Assembly: GCA_022457155.1 (NCBI GenBank) | Contig: JAJGOT010000137.1 | Span: 113,501-177,500 of the forward strand | From: Cladopsammia gracilis | Taxonomy: Eukaryota > Cnidaria > Anthozoa > Scleractinia > Dendrophylliidae | Length of the DNA stretch: 64,000 nucleotides | Reading direction: 5' to 3' | Shown: one piece after another, positions 34,201-44,656 of the stretch | Layout: each line of letters starts with the position of its first letter | How positions within the stretch are numbered: position 1 is the first letter of the stretch | The notes under the pieces: generated by a model | Told to the model about the DNA's origin: nothing | Database searches by the model: none | What the model saw: only the letters and a program-made list of their open reading frames with translations | Translations under genes and position numbers: made by a program

Positions 34201-34620
34201 CAAAATCAAAAACACAGCGTTGTTTGGCTTCATTGCCAAAACCACGGATATTCAAAGTTGTAAATTTAGCTCTGAATGCAAAAACTTGGAGAAAATTCTT
34301 CCGGTAAAATTAAGCTTACATATTAACTAAACAATTTTTGAAAATCACATTTAGACAGTTACTTGCTTTTCTGTTTATGTTTGTTTGTCCGATGTCCAGT
34401 GTTTCTCCTCTTCGGCAAAGGTTGTTCGCCGTCATATTCAGAACGTTCGAGAGTTTTAGTGTCCGTTTTCTCCGATCCTTTGGTACTGGAAAAATCCGTA
34501 ATAAAATCACACATCTCCCCGCATTGAAAAATGTATGAAGTTCCCCGAAGCAAGATTTTATCCAAGAAAGCTCTTCTTTTTCCACTAAAGCAGCTTCTGA
34601 GTATCCCTTAATTAGTATCT
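31258..34620 (-). mobile_element. L1/Tx1-like LINE, degenerate
   Basis: A minus-strand element with a poly-T (poly-A of the element) at 31259-31269. Reading 5' to 3': the C-terminus of an ORF1 (about 34565-34359), an apurinic-type endonuclease start (34255: MNIRGFGNEAKQRCVFDFAK with QET), the endonuclease end with FSDHDSVDL (near 33760), RT segments with IDQEKAFDRV (near 32710) and QYGDD (near 32430), then the RT thumb with GTGTKLNVAKS and LGVWFS. At least five frameshifts or gaps break ORF2, so it is inactive. YGDD instead of the common YADD is notable. No target duplication found. Confidence 0.8.
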
Positions 34621-34990
34621 CTGTCTTGAGTAGCAAACCGCGAAAAAATGCAGGGAAATAACGACTTTTCTTCTCCGCTAAAACACTGACCAGCGAAAGA
34701 TCCAAACTTTTTAAAACGTGTTCACCGAGCTGACGGCTGTGTAGCCGCGCGAAAAACAAAGCCAGCTCTATATTCCTCCAAAAACGCTTGATTTGCAGAG
34801 TCACACAGCCTCAAATGCGGTCTTGACCACTGTTCGAGAAATTGTGAAACCTGTCTTAAGTAGCAAACCGCGAAAATGCAGGGAAATAACGACTTTTAAA
34901 CGGTTTTCTCAGTTTTCTCCGCTAAACACAGCTCCAACTAACGTGTTTACCGAGCTGACGTGACATTCGCCATGTAGCTGCGCGAAGGCG
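34620..34990. repeat. Kolobok-internal repeat, copies 2 and 3
   Basis: Two tandem units of about 226 bp with AGCAAACCGCGAAAA...GCAGGGAAATAACGACTTTT and TGTTCACCGAGCTGACG/TGTTTACCGAGCTGACG. Related to copy 1 at 31135-31257. The minus-strand open frame 34316-34804 spans copy 2 and the LINE end and is not a gene. Confidence 0.65.
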
Positions 34991-35774
34991 CGAAAATCAA
35001 AGCCTCGCTTTCGTTTCAAAATGCCCAACACGGGGGGCGGCGGGCGGACACGCGCCCGCGAAACATTCCGCTGGTCATGACCATGAAAAATGACGGCATG
35101 GGTTCTATGAGTATGGCGCTCCGCGCGGGCCTTCGGCCCGCAGAGCTCCGCTAAAAAGTCTTGGCATGCTTAAATTTGTCATTCTAGTCGGCTTGTACTA
35201 GTTTGTTGTCAATATTAAAAATTTACACGCCGTTTCGCGATCGGATTTTACGAGATAATTCGTACTTCCATTTTATTGCTCGGTTTGTATGCTTTTATTT
35301 CTCAGTTTTTACCCTCTTTTATCTAAATTCTATAAGTTTTCATTCAAGAAAATATAATTTTTAAATTAGAATAGCTCAGTTTAAGCTTTCAACCTGCTAT
35401 AAATAAAGCCTAACGCTCGACTTTCCTTTTAGCAAATGGAAGAATTTCAAAAGTTTTTAAAGTTATATCTTTAGCTTTCCACGGCTTCGCTGTAGGCAAG
35501 AATATTTCTCTATCCACACAATAGCCATTTATTCTATCGAGAATCATAAACTGGTAGAAATGAGTTCACTTTGCAAAGGAAGTTTTTTTGTTTATGAATG
35601 GAAAGTTGTGAAGGTTACCGAGTTAATTTAGATTTTGCCCGCGTTGTCTCAGTTTAGCTTACGCGGCACCTAAGAAACATTTCCTGGAAAGCTGTACATG
35701 AATGATTTTCTCGGCGAATCGCAGAATTAAAGTAGGACAAAATAATAAAGTTATTAACCGGCCTTGGTCGGTCC
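34991..35774. other. Kolobok interior without a gene
   Basis: GC-rich at 35020-35150 (CCGCGCGGGCCTTCGGCCCG palindrome near 35125), then AT-rich. No ORF with family resemblance. Confidence 0.4.
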
Positions 35775-36167
35775 CTATAGGACAAAACTGTACCCTTGGT
35801 CTTGAGTAAGGGCACAGTTTTTCCTATACGTTCCTCCCGGCCGGAAAATAACATATGTAGTCGATTTATTCAATTCAGATGTAGCCTGTAAACTTTTCAA
35901 GCGGGAGCTCAGAGATCTTGCAAAATAAACTGACCAGTCACCCACAAGCACGCCGTTTTCAAGACGCTTTGTCAGCTCTTCCGCCTGTTCTCGCCTGTAG
36001 TTTTGCAGCCATTCCTCGTCAGTTAGAGCATCCGCGTACGGTTCGAGGGAATCATCTCGTATACTGCTGTCTTTTTCTTCTATTACTACTTCTACCTCGA
36101 TCGTTTCGTCCTCGGTAATTGATTTCTCGTTTTCTGATTCAGAAAAACTCTCTTCTTGCGAAGACAT
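35775..36167 (-). pseudogene. Transposon-associated acidic protein, C-terminus lost
   Basis: From ATG 36167 the frame gives MSSQEESFSESENEKSITED, an acidic low-complexity region, then LEPYADALTDEEWLQNYRRE and RLENGVLVGDW. In cnidarian Kolobok-like elements a similar protein continues after the Trp with a cysteine-rich module related to the P2X7 cytoplasmic ballast; here it runs instead into SVYFARSL and unrelated sequence, so a deletion removed the zinc-binding part. The family link is recalled, not tested. Confidence 0.5.
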
Positions 36168-36426
36168 CGCGATTTCATGAGCCTTTTTGTGTACAAAAGG
36201 TGAAGGCAAGGCAACGCGCGTTCCTGAATTTACGTCACATGACGTCACATGCGAGCCTGTCAGTTTCAATGATCAGCGGAGCGGGCGTACCACAAAAATG
36301 TAGACTTAAAAAATTCGTAAAACAAAAGTGTTTTATTCAAATCGCAAAATTTTTTCGCAGAAGAAATTATAGTAATGTCTAGTTTCAGATAAAAAAATAA
36401 AAAATTTTAGGTTATGGGCACTTTAA

Positions 36427-36831
36427 GTAATGATCCGCATAAGAAGGATAGCGCCAACGGCCATGCACGATGGAATGTCAACTTTTTTCATTGTTACAAC
36501 TAGTGATCTCATTGGCCTAGACTCAAAAACTGCTCAAAAGTTAAGGTTCAAGGTGCATTTTGTCTAATTTTTTTTTAATGTTTCAAGTTATTTGAGACCC
36601 AATTGCATAACATGCAAGTTTTAAAAGATATTGTATTTGGGGAACTTCATCAAAGAAGCAAAATTATTAGTTATTGTCTTCTGCTATTCTGATTGGTTAA
36701 GCACGAACATTTCCTAAATTTTATTGGACGCAAATGGATTTTCTTTATTTTTATAATGAAATGTAATTATGAACCATCAACTCCCCCTCTATTCTTGAAA
36801 TCAAAGATATTCTATGTGGGAAAGAGCCATT
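36427..36831. other. Unassigned stretch right of the Kolobok element
   Basis: No feature recognised; it separates the transposon from the next part of the segmental repeat. Confidence 0.4.
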
Positions 36832-37294
36832 GCCGCAGAACAATGAAGTTTGCCATAGTTCTTATGTGGAGCATTACTTAAAAATAGTCTTTTAACAGAA
36901 AATATTTGTGGTTTGGAAAGTATTAGACGAGTGTCGATTTACTCGGGAAGCAATAAATTAAATATTTGAAGCGAGTACAGCCAAATTGGTAGCTTCCTGC
37001 ACTCAAGAACACGCCAGGACACGTCTATGGTGCAATGTTTGTCACACAAAAGGAAGATTAGTTATTTTGTTGGGGGGAGGGGAGCGTGACTCGTTCCAGA
37101 CCTTCCTATGCTCGATTGATGGTGCAAGAGTTGCTTAGTTTCTTTGATCGTTATAAAAGCAAGCGATATCGTTCTCGTTTGCTGTTGTAAAACAAAACGA
37201 TACTGCAACAGGACTCGGCTGTTGGATTTGTGACATTGAAGGATGCCGCAGAACAATGAAGTTTGCTATCATTCTTATGTGGAGCATTACTTAA
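36832..37294 (+). repeat. Segmental repeat, middle part with duplicated mini-ORF
   Basis: TGCCGCAGAACAATGAAGTT occurs at 36832 and 37242; each copy encodes a 12-codon frame, MKFAIVLMWSIT and MKFAIILMWSIT, then a stop (at 36881 in the first, through AAAA; TAA in the second). 36885-37230 also matches 37735-38040 (TTTGGAAAGTATTAGACGAG, TTGTTGGGGGGAGGGG). These are tandem copies of one ~0.7-kb unit. Confidence 0.6.
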
Positions 37295-37309
37295 TTGGTG
37301 TTAAATTAA

Positions 37310-38040
37310 AGTCAATCATTTATTTCTCACATCGAGGTGAACATTATTTGTGTATATATACAGCATGCGACTTGAGGCCAAATTTATTGAGATTCTGTAG
37401 AAATAAGAGCTATTTTTAGGTCGAGCTCTTCCGAGGCTAGAGCAAAACATCGATCTTTCGCATTCGTAAGCATATTGTTAATTCATTACAAATTTTACTA
37501 CCGATTCTTAACAATGCCTTTGTGCAGTCCTCGCTGCCTGTAGTGAGTAATTTCAAGACTTTATTTAGCGAAAAAAAACAAACAATAGAAACACACTGAA
37601 AAATGGGAATGTTCTTTGCTAGGTAACAAGACCATCATTAGACCTCTGGACTGGACTTCTGTGGATTATGGACTGTGTAATGCGTGGCATATTGATGTAG
37701 ATTTTTACTGATTTCATTGCTTTTAAAAGTAGTCTTTTCAAATGGAACGGAAAGAATTCATGGTTTGGAAAGCATTAGACAAGTGTTCATTTGCTCAGGA
37801 ATCAATAAATTAGCTTTAATCAATAAATTAGCTTTAATCAACGTGTCTAAGTGTGTTCTTGGGATGTCGCAATGTGTCACAGAAATTTTGTTGGGGGGAG
37901 GGGTGCGTGAGTCGTTCCCAACCTTCCACTGTGCAATCGATGTCACGTTCACGGTGGTTGTAAAAGACAGCGATATTGTTCGCGTTTACTGTCCTAAAAC
38001 AAAACCATACCGTAACAAGACTGAGCTGTTGGATATGTGA
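37310..38040 (+). repeat. Segmental repeat unit, copy 2
   Basis: An uninterrupted copy of the unit seen at 27690-28120 and 36885-37230. It contains an 18-bp tandem duplication (ATCAATAAATTAGCTTTA twice near 37801-37837). A 107-codon frame at 37717-38040 is not open in the other copy, so it is unlikely to be a gene. Confidence 0.7.
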
Positions 38041-38539
38041 GACATCAATGTTCAGTTTGATGGAGCTTCCTTAACATTCATCGATCGCTTCACATTGATA
38101 AATTTTGGTTAGATATTCTGCAAGGTAAGCGTTTGTCTGCAGCCATCTTCTGTGATTATTTCAAAATACAACCATATGTTTTTCCATACTTTTTCATAGG
38201 AGGCGTCTAGGAGGGAGTCATGATCATTTAAGGGAAATGGCTCTGCTTTGCGATTTATATCCTTTGTATATGCTATCGTGTGTGATTTTGCTGTATTTTC
38301 AGATTAGTATAGTGAACTGTTACCGATAATTAAGCAATTACAATTCATTTATTTACCGTTCTAATTTCGACGTAATTGTTAAAAATTAAATCCGTATGAT
38401 TTTCGCATGTGTTGTATTACTGGTAAAAGGAAAGCGGGTTGAAATTTTCTAAGACAAATTAGTCAAACGGTTAAGTTTCAAAAGGAATAAATCATTGAAC
38501 AAAACACGTCAAGTCAAAGAACTCCTGAGTAAACAATTC
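38041..38539. other. Unassigned stretch left of the Harbinger element
   Basis: About 500 bp of AT-rich DNA; nothing recognised. Confidence 0.4.
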
Positions 38540-38723
38540 TTAGGCCCCGTCCACACGTATCCATTAGAGACTTTAAGATACCTGGACGGCTGACTTCGAG
38601 GACGGTAGAATTTCATGAGGAGGACTGGGCCGATGCCGACGTTCTTGGCGGGAAACTTTTAACGTTAAGAGCCGGCGTGTGTGAACGGAGGACGGCTTCG
38701 TGTTTAAGCGTCTTTAGTACATC

Positions 38724-39919
38724 ATGGCATCTTTTAAAAAGGCTCGCGAAATGGTTGTTATTGCTTATGCAGAAAAGCTACTAACAGATGAAGAGTTCTT
38801 GGTTCTGTATGAGGCTACTAAACCAGTTAATTTAGAACTGCCTTACTACGAGTACGAAGAATTAACTTGGAGGAAAACATCAGCGAGGCCGAATGCAAAG
38901 CCGAGTTTCGATTTGAAAGGGGAGATATCGAACGTCTCGCTGATGTACTTCAATTACCAGCCACCTTTAAATGTCCACAAGGCAGTGTTTGCGACCAAAT
39001 AGAGGGACTTTGTATCCTTCTTCGCCGGCTTGCATATCCATGTCGTTACAGCGACATGGTTAGCAGGTTTGCAAGACCAGTTCCCGTTTTGTGCATGACA
39101 TCGAACATCGTGCTTAACTATATCTACGATCTGCATCATCAAAGAATCACAACCTGGAATCATTCCATTATGAATCCACTTGCCATTCAACAATATGCTG
39201 ATGCTGTTTTTGACAAAGGCGCTGCCCTCGACAACTGTTTTGGGTTTGTAGATGGAACGGTCCGTTCCATTTGCAAACCCGGAGAAAATCAAAGGCTGGT
39301 ATACAACGGGCACAAGAGGGTACATGCCCTTAAATTTCAGGCTGTTGCTCTTCCTAATGGCCTTATTGGGCATTTGTTCGGACCTGTAGGTAAAGAATGC
39401 TCATCTGCGCGAAGTTGTTGTTTTATTCGTTCAAATAAAACGCTCACGCGTCTCTTGGAAACTTTATACCTTAAGCTTTTCTATTATTTTTTAACTTTTC
39501 ACAGAAGGAAAGCAACACGATGCTGCAATGCTTGCCGATTCCAATCTCCTGACCGCTTTAGAGCAACATGCTATATCTCCAACCGGACAGGAGATGTGTA
39601 TATATGGAGACCCCGCATATCCATTAAGAGTAAATCTCATGGCCCCATTTAGGGGCGCTGCCCTGACCCCACAAATGGAAGCCTTCAACAATTCCTTGTC
39701 GAATGTGCGAACGTCTGTGGAGTGGTTGTTTGGAGACATCGTGCAGTATTTTAAGTTTATGGACTTTAAAAAAAAAACCTTAAAATAGGCCTAAGCTCGA
39801 TTGGCAAATTATATGTTGTATGTGCCTTGTTAAGGAACGCGTTAACTTGCTTTTATGGGAATTCAACATCAAGTTATTTCGAACTATATCCTCCCACGCT
39901 TGAGGAATATTTTGCTTGA
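38724..39919 (+). pseudogene. Harbinger DDE transposase, two frameshifts
   Basis: Starts MASFKKAREMVVIAYAEKLL at 38724. A one-base shift near 38860 moves the frame to that of EAECKAEFRFERGDIERLAD. The catalytic core follows: DNCFGFVDGTVR (first Asp), NGHKRVHALKFQAV, then GPV where a GT...AG intron (39390-39504) splices to EGKQHDAAMLADS, MCIYGDPAYPLR (second Asp) and SVEWLFGDI (Glu). A run of ten A at 39768-39777 causes a second shift; the proper frame resumes as LKIGLSSIGKLYVVCALLRN and ends at TGA 39917-39919. All three catalytic residues are present. The shifts are in or next to short runs and might be assembly errors. Confidence 0.85.
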
Positions 39920-40364
39920 ACAGTTTTTATTGACATTCCTACACAACAAAAATTCAGATATGCAAACCAGTTAACCACCGTTTAGATGGATACATGATAG
40001 TTTTTGTGTTAGAGATAAGGAAAGTAAACCCCCAATAACAGACAAATATCAGGCAAATTCAATTTTATTCAACCAAACAAACCTGCTGAGTAAATACTAC
40101 AAAAACCCTTCACAGTCATAATAGAAAGGCTCAGCATTTTCGTGAAACAACAGCAATGTAAAAAAAGTAAGCCCAGTTTTAACCAAACGAAGCTGAGTAC
40201 ATACTACAAAAAACCCTTAACAGTCATGAAGAGAAAGGCTCAGCATTTTTGTGAAACAACAACTATTATACCAGTGTAAACACTTAGCCCAGTACTTAAG
40301 CCAAGAAACTACAGAGCCTTGTAACTTTTCAAACGTAATAAAGCAGCAAGAAAATATTTAATAG

Positions 40365-41019
40365 TTATTTGTCTGACTTGTTTACCAATTTGGCGAACAG
40401 TTCCATCATGCGCATGCTCTGTTGCTGATTTTGCATCAGTTGCATCATCTCTCTTTGCTGTTCAAACAAATGCTCTTGCTCTTTCTCTTTCAATTGAATC
40501 TCTGCTTTCCTGACTTCTAACTCTTTCTCGCATTTTTCTTTCAGAAATTCTATGGAATCGCTGCCTCCTCTTCTCTTCTTCTTCTTCTTAGATTCTGCCC
40601 GGGCTTCTTGTTTTGGTTTCACCGAAGCTTTCCATGGCTTTCTTTCGTATTTCCTCTGCTTTGACTTTGTTTTCTGCGGCGTTAGCTTGCTTGGATTCTG
40701 CTCCTTCTGCCGGGAAAGATTCTTCCAGTGAACAAATGTTCTCAAGAGCTTGCTCAAGTTCTGAAACGGGCTCTACGTCAATTACCGACGCATTTTCCTC
40801 CTCTCGAATTTTACGCTTGAACTTTTCTTTGATAAGTTTGAATCTTTCTCTCACTGATCGCTTGTTCACACGGAACTTCACGGTCTGACAGTTGTTCAGT
40901 CGATTGGCAATCTCGTCCCAACTTTTTCCTCTCTCGACAGTTCTTTCCTTGAACTTAAAAGGATTAGAGACGAGAATTTCACGGCACAGAAGGATGTCGT
41001 GTTGTTCCTTCCATTCCAT
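40365..41019 (-). pseudogene. Harbinger Myb/SANT-like DNA-binding protein, one frameshift
   Basis: ATG at 41019 gives MEWKEQHDILLCREILVSNP and RGKSWDEIANRLNNCQTVKF, a trihelix/Myb-SANT-like domain that in Harbinger elements binds the transposon ends and escorts the transposase to the nucleus. An acidic linker and a long charged coiled coil with glutamines follow (ending ELFAKLVNKSDK). A single-base shift near 40610 separates the two halves. A splice acceptor (TTTACAG) 8 bases before the ATG suggests a 5' UTR intron. Confidence 0.85.
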
Positions 41020-41529
41020 TTTGCTCTGTAAACACAAATTAAAACAATTCCTTAGCCCAAAACATGCGGAGAAAAGCATTTGGCGCTGCTAGCTCAAAGT
41101 CCGGGACCAGATAGCACTTTTTTCATTCATAGGGTACAAATCCCGAGTTAATTTTTTGTGAAAACACAAACAAGAAAATTCATAATTTCACCCACGTGGC
41201 TTCGCCATCAGCTTATATGCGGAGCACAGCAAACACATTCGCAACCGTACATAAAACTTTACTTCTCAACTTTTTATCTTTACCAAAACAAGAATAACAT
41301 AAAGGACTACCTAACAAAGTAACAGAATTAAAAAATAATGGGATTTTTAAAGGAAATCATAGAAAACGCACTCACGTTCACTGGTGGACAGCAAAACACC
41401 ACTTTTCACGTCCTCGACGACAGCTGGACGGAGCTGCGCGTGGAACAGGCATGCGCAATATAGTCTACATGCGGAAAATTACTTCCGGCCAGCCGTCCTT
41501 GAGATCAACCGTCCAGGTATCTTAAAGTC

Positions 41530-42109
41530 CTTATTTTCGTTTGAAAACGCAAAAGCTTTTTTTCCGTTTTCGCTTCCCGTCCACACGTATCCGATGAAAA
41601 CGGTCACCGAAAACGGAAACTTTTGAAAACGCTTTCCAAAGTGGAAACTTTTGAAAACGGTGCTTTCGCGTTCTCGTGTGGACACCTGAAAACGGAACTT
41701 AGTTTTCGAAAACGATGACGTCAAGAGCTCAAATTCAGTCCACTGCGCACGCGTTTGCTTTAGTCAGCCGCTCCACCGCTGGACAAGGGTAACGAGGACT
41801 CTAGCAACGAGATTGTCAACATGGCGGACATCTGTCCAAACAAAACAGTCGCTTTTTCGTTGAGTTTTCGACATTTTCGAATGCTTTTTTTTTCAAACAC
41901 TAAAGGAAAGCGATAAAAAGCGATGAAAAGCCACAAACAACTCGCAGACTCGGCTAAACTCAGTGGTGCGCATGCTCTTTAGAGGCATTTAAAGCGTTTT
42001 CAGTCGTTTTGCGTATACGTGTGGACAGGAAAAAACGATTCGAAAACGCTACGTGTGGACGGAGAGATTTAAAAAAAAGGAAAAAACTTTTACGTTTTCA
42101 AACGAAAAC
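41530..42109. mobile_element. Related MITE-like block forming the right end of the Harbinger element
   Basis: This block holds its own TTCGTTTGAAAACGCAAAAG and the inverse CTTTTACGTTTTCAAACGAA near its two edges, plus several internal CGTCCACACGTATCC or ACGTGTGGAC copies (41578, 42016, 42050). It resembles a non-autonomous member of the same Harbinger group fused to the larger element, replacing its native tip. Confidence 0.65.
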
Positions 42110-42132
42110 GGATACGTGTGGACGGGGCCTTA

Positions 42133-42900
42133 AGCATTACGTCAAATTCCACCCATCTCGTATTTATGTCACGCTATGGTCGGCTGTTAATTATTTGATC
42201 GATCATGTTGATATTGTAAATTTGTTCTAAATTCTATCACCGATTCTCCAAAATGCCTGTATTTAAGCATTCGTAACTCCTTGTAGTAGGCGGTTTCAAG
42301 GATTTTAAAGCGAAAAAAAATGCAAAGTTGTGAACTTGTTTTTTTAGATGAACCGAGCCCGTCAGAAAAATATATACATGAAATGTAGCCTACTATGCAG
42401 TGCTTGAAGCGGACTGTGGAATGTAAATGTGAATGTGGACTAGACTGCATAATATATTCTAGATTGTGTATTTTGGACTGCTAATATAAAAGTCTAAAAT
42501 GACAACTGTGATCTTTGGACAGTTGACAGTTGGGATGGATTTTGACCAAGGACTGTGGCTACAGACTGTTGGCTGAGTGTGAACAAGGGAAAGTGGACTC
42601 AGTATCCACATTTTAATTCCTAGTAAAAAAATAATAAAGCTAGGATCGGCCTGGTGGGAACTCGGACCAAACGAGCCAGTTGCGAAGCCCAACGGGCTAC
42701 TTGTTAATCTTAATCTTAAATGTTTGCCACAAACTTAATTTGTAATATCGTTCCATCTTTAGCAGCACTTATGGCTCCATCAAAGAATGGATTCCTTTCC
42801 CATCGCGAACTTGAGACTTGACTCGATGAAATATTCAACTTGCATTCGTGATTGGGTAACGCAAAATCCTTTGATACTCATTTACCGAACTTATTATTTT
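42133..42900. repeat. Interspersed repeat with match at 26780-26880
   Basis: 42475-42710 includes CTGCTAATATAAAAGTCTAA, then GAGCCAGTTGCGAAGCCCAA and GGGCTACTTGTTAATCTTAA; the same phrases occur at 26785-26880. 42210-42310 is a distant relative of 37480-37570 (AATTTCAAGACTTTA type). No coding sequence. Confidence 0.5.
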
Positions 42901-42902
42901 TT

Positions 42903-42995
42903 CAAGGAGGCAGCGTGGTCGAGTGGTTAGGGTCTCAGACTTGAAATCCGGAGGTCCCGGGTTCAAGTCCCGCTCTGACTACTAACTAGCTGGAG
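42903..42995 (+). repeat. tRNA-Ser-type SINE, 5' head
   Basis: GTGGTCGAGTGGTTAGGG gives the A box and GGGTTCAAGTCCC the B box; CAGACTTGAAATC matches the anticodon arm of tRNA-Ser(UGA). The acceptor-stem ends do not pair, so this is a SINE head and not a tRNA gene. It is cut at CTAACTAGCTGGAG (42982-42995) by the LINE; the rest of the SINE is at 49981-50170. Confidence 0.85.
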
Positions 42996-43359
42996 GTTTT
43001 TTTTTATTTATTTTTTTTTAATTTATTACATCACTTACGAACCAGTACAATATTTACAAAAACGATGCTTACACTACTTACAATACGATACTTATACAAC
43101 TTGCAAGTATAGTACTTTCGCTATTTTTTTTTTGTGGAACATACACACGTACAGTTAACATTCACAAAAGACAATCTGCAACAAAACGAAAACTACGACT
43201 TGAAGCTGACAAAAAAGAAACCTAACACCGTAAATACATTAGTGGTAACTACAATTAAATGGGAGCGCAATCAGTCAAGTAAACTGAATTTTATACCATA
43301 TTTAAAAGAGACGAGAAAACAGACCATTTTGTTCTAAAATCATTTTCGCGACCAGTCAT

Positions 43360-43899
43360 TCAAGAAATATATTTTTCTAGACAAATTTTATCACGAGATA
43401 GGAAAACAAATTCATTAAAGATGTAAAGTTTACCGTTAAGAGCTTTTACGTAAAGAAAATACTTTCCTATAATGACTAAATGATGGAGGGCTAAACAGAA
43501 TTTAGAATCATTATTAATAATGCCAAACATAATTTCTTTTATTGAAAGCGATAATTTTCTGTTCACCATGCGTGAAGCCCAATCCAGAAACTCCTTCCAG
43601 AACAAAGTGGCTTGTGTGCACTCAGTGAAAAGATGAATGATCGTGTGATCTACTGGACAAAAAGGGCAGCGTGGGGAGTCTTCTTTTTTCATTTTAAATA
43701 ATAAGCTCTTAGTGCACAGAATATTGTGAATAATGTTGTACTGGAACATTGATAGCTTTACTTCTTTTGTTACTTCAAAAGGCAATAGATATAATTTTCT
43801 CAAATCATCCTTCTGGTAGCCAAAATTTAAGAGTCTTTTCTCACAAGTCGGCGGAGGCATTGATCGAAGAGACAGCAGCTTAGTATAAATTTTTTGCAA
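43360..43899 (-). pseudogene. L1-like ORF2 C-terminal domain
   Basis: Encodes the tail of ORF2p with a Cys/His cluster, SPRCPFCPVDHTIIHLFTEC, a zinc-knuckle-like motif found after the RT of L1/Tx1 elements (C-x2-C-x(n)-H-x3-4-C). Upstream pieces of the same tail lie in other frames at 44431-44213 (LSHLNLN-type sequence, NYDISHLNLNKCLPA) and 44119-43913. The breaks show frame decay. Confidence 0.8.
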
Positions 43900-44656
43900 G
43901 TCATTTCCTATATTAATATTTGCTTTGTTCGAGGGAGCATTTAAGGAGTTTTTTCCAATTTTGAGGGATGGCGTTAACGAGGCTAAAGTACTGTAAGAAA
44001 TTGCATCTTACGTTAAATTTATTACGAAAAGAGTCGAAGGACAGAAAGCAGTTGTGCTGTATATCAAAGAGGTCGTTAATTTTGAGAATTCCTGCATAGC
44101 GCCAGTGCTGCAAGTACATAGATTTTTTATCAGACTTAATAAACTTATTATTCCATACTATCTGTTCAAGAACATCATTTTTACTTTTTGGGTTGGACGC
44201 TGTTACGTCTTGTCAGAATGTGATTATTTCATGATAAAACGCTGGAAGGCATTTGTTCAGATTAAGGTGACTGATGTCATAGTTACACTTCATACACTTG
44301 AAAAGCTCTGGACCCCCAACATTCGCTAGGAGGGACTTCGGGATGTACTGCCACGGAGCATCTGAATTTGAGCAAAGTCGCTTAACCCAATTTAACTTTA
44401 AAGCCTTGTTAAATAAAGCAAAGTCTTTCATCTTTCTTCTTTCAGCCTCCTTCTTGCGTTGTTTTGATGAGTGTAGTGTATTTTATCTTGGGTGGTTTGT
44501 GGCTCCAAATAAAATCTAAGACAATTTTGTTTACTTCATCAACAAAAAATTTTGGAGTTTTCATTACACTGCAGATAAATACCAGTTTGGAGAGCGCAAG
44601 GGATTTCAATAGATTTATTTTGCCGTAAACAGAGATGTCTCTTTGAGACCATATGT

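Larger units (their letters stand above)
30020..36422. mobile_element. Kolobok-like DNA transposon (6.4 kb)
   Basis: Inverted ends AGTGCCCATAACCTTAAATT (left) and its near-inverse at the right (GGTTATGGGCACT) continue for about 70 bp. Flanking TTAA lies at 30016-30019 and 36423-36426. Inside, near the left end, is a THAP-like ORF and near the right end an acidic ORF with a DEEWLQNYRREQAEELTKRL motif, a protein often found with THAP-type Kolobok elements. The middle was deleted and then filled by an L1/Tx1-like LINE and short repeats. It shares its left TTAA with the foldback element 28121-30015. Confidence 0.8.
38543..42129. mobile_element. PIF/Harbinger transposon
   Basis: Exact 20-bp terminal inverted repeats GGCCCCGTCCACACGTATCC (38543-38562 and 42110-42129), flanked by TTA on both sides (38540-38542, 42130-42132), the standard target duplication of this superfamily. 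It carries the two usual genes divergently placed tail to tail: a DDE transposase (plus) and a Myb/SANT-like DNA-binding protein (minus). Subterminal repeats ACTTTAAGATACCTGGACGG (38570 region) and their inverse (41506-41528) lie 27 and about 600 bp from the respective tips, so the right end contains extra DNA (41530-42109). Confidence 0.95.

Noticed and set aside
38954..39373. 139-codon minus-strand ORF
   Set aside because: It is the antisense shadow of the Harbinger transposase.
42903..42976. Possible functional tRNA-Ser(UGA) gene
   Set aside because: A and B boxes and the anticodon arm are recognisable, but the acceptor stem does not pair and there is no variable arm of serine type; it is the head of a SINE.
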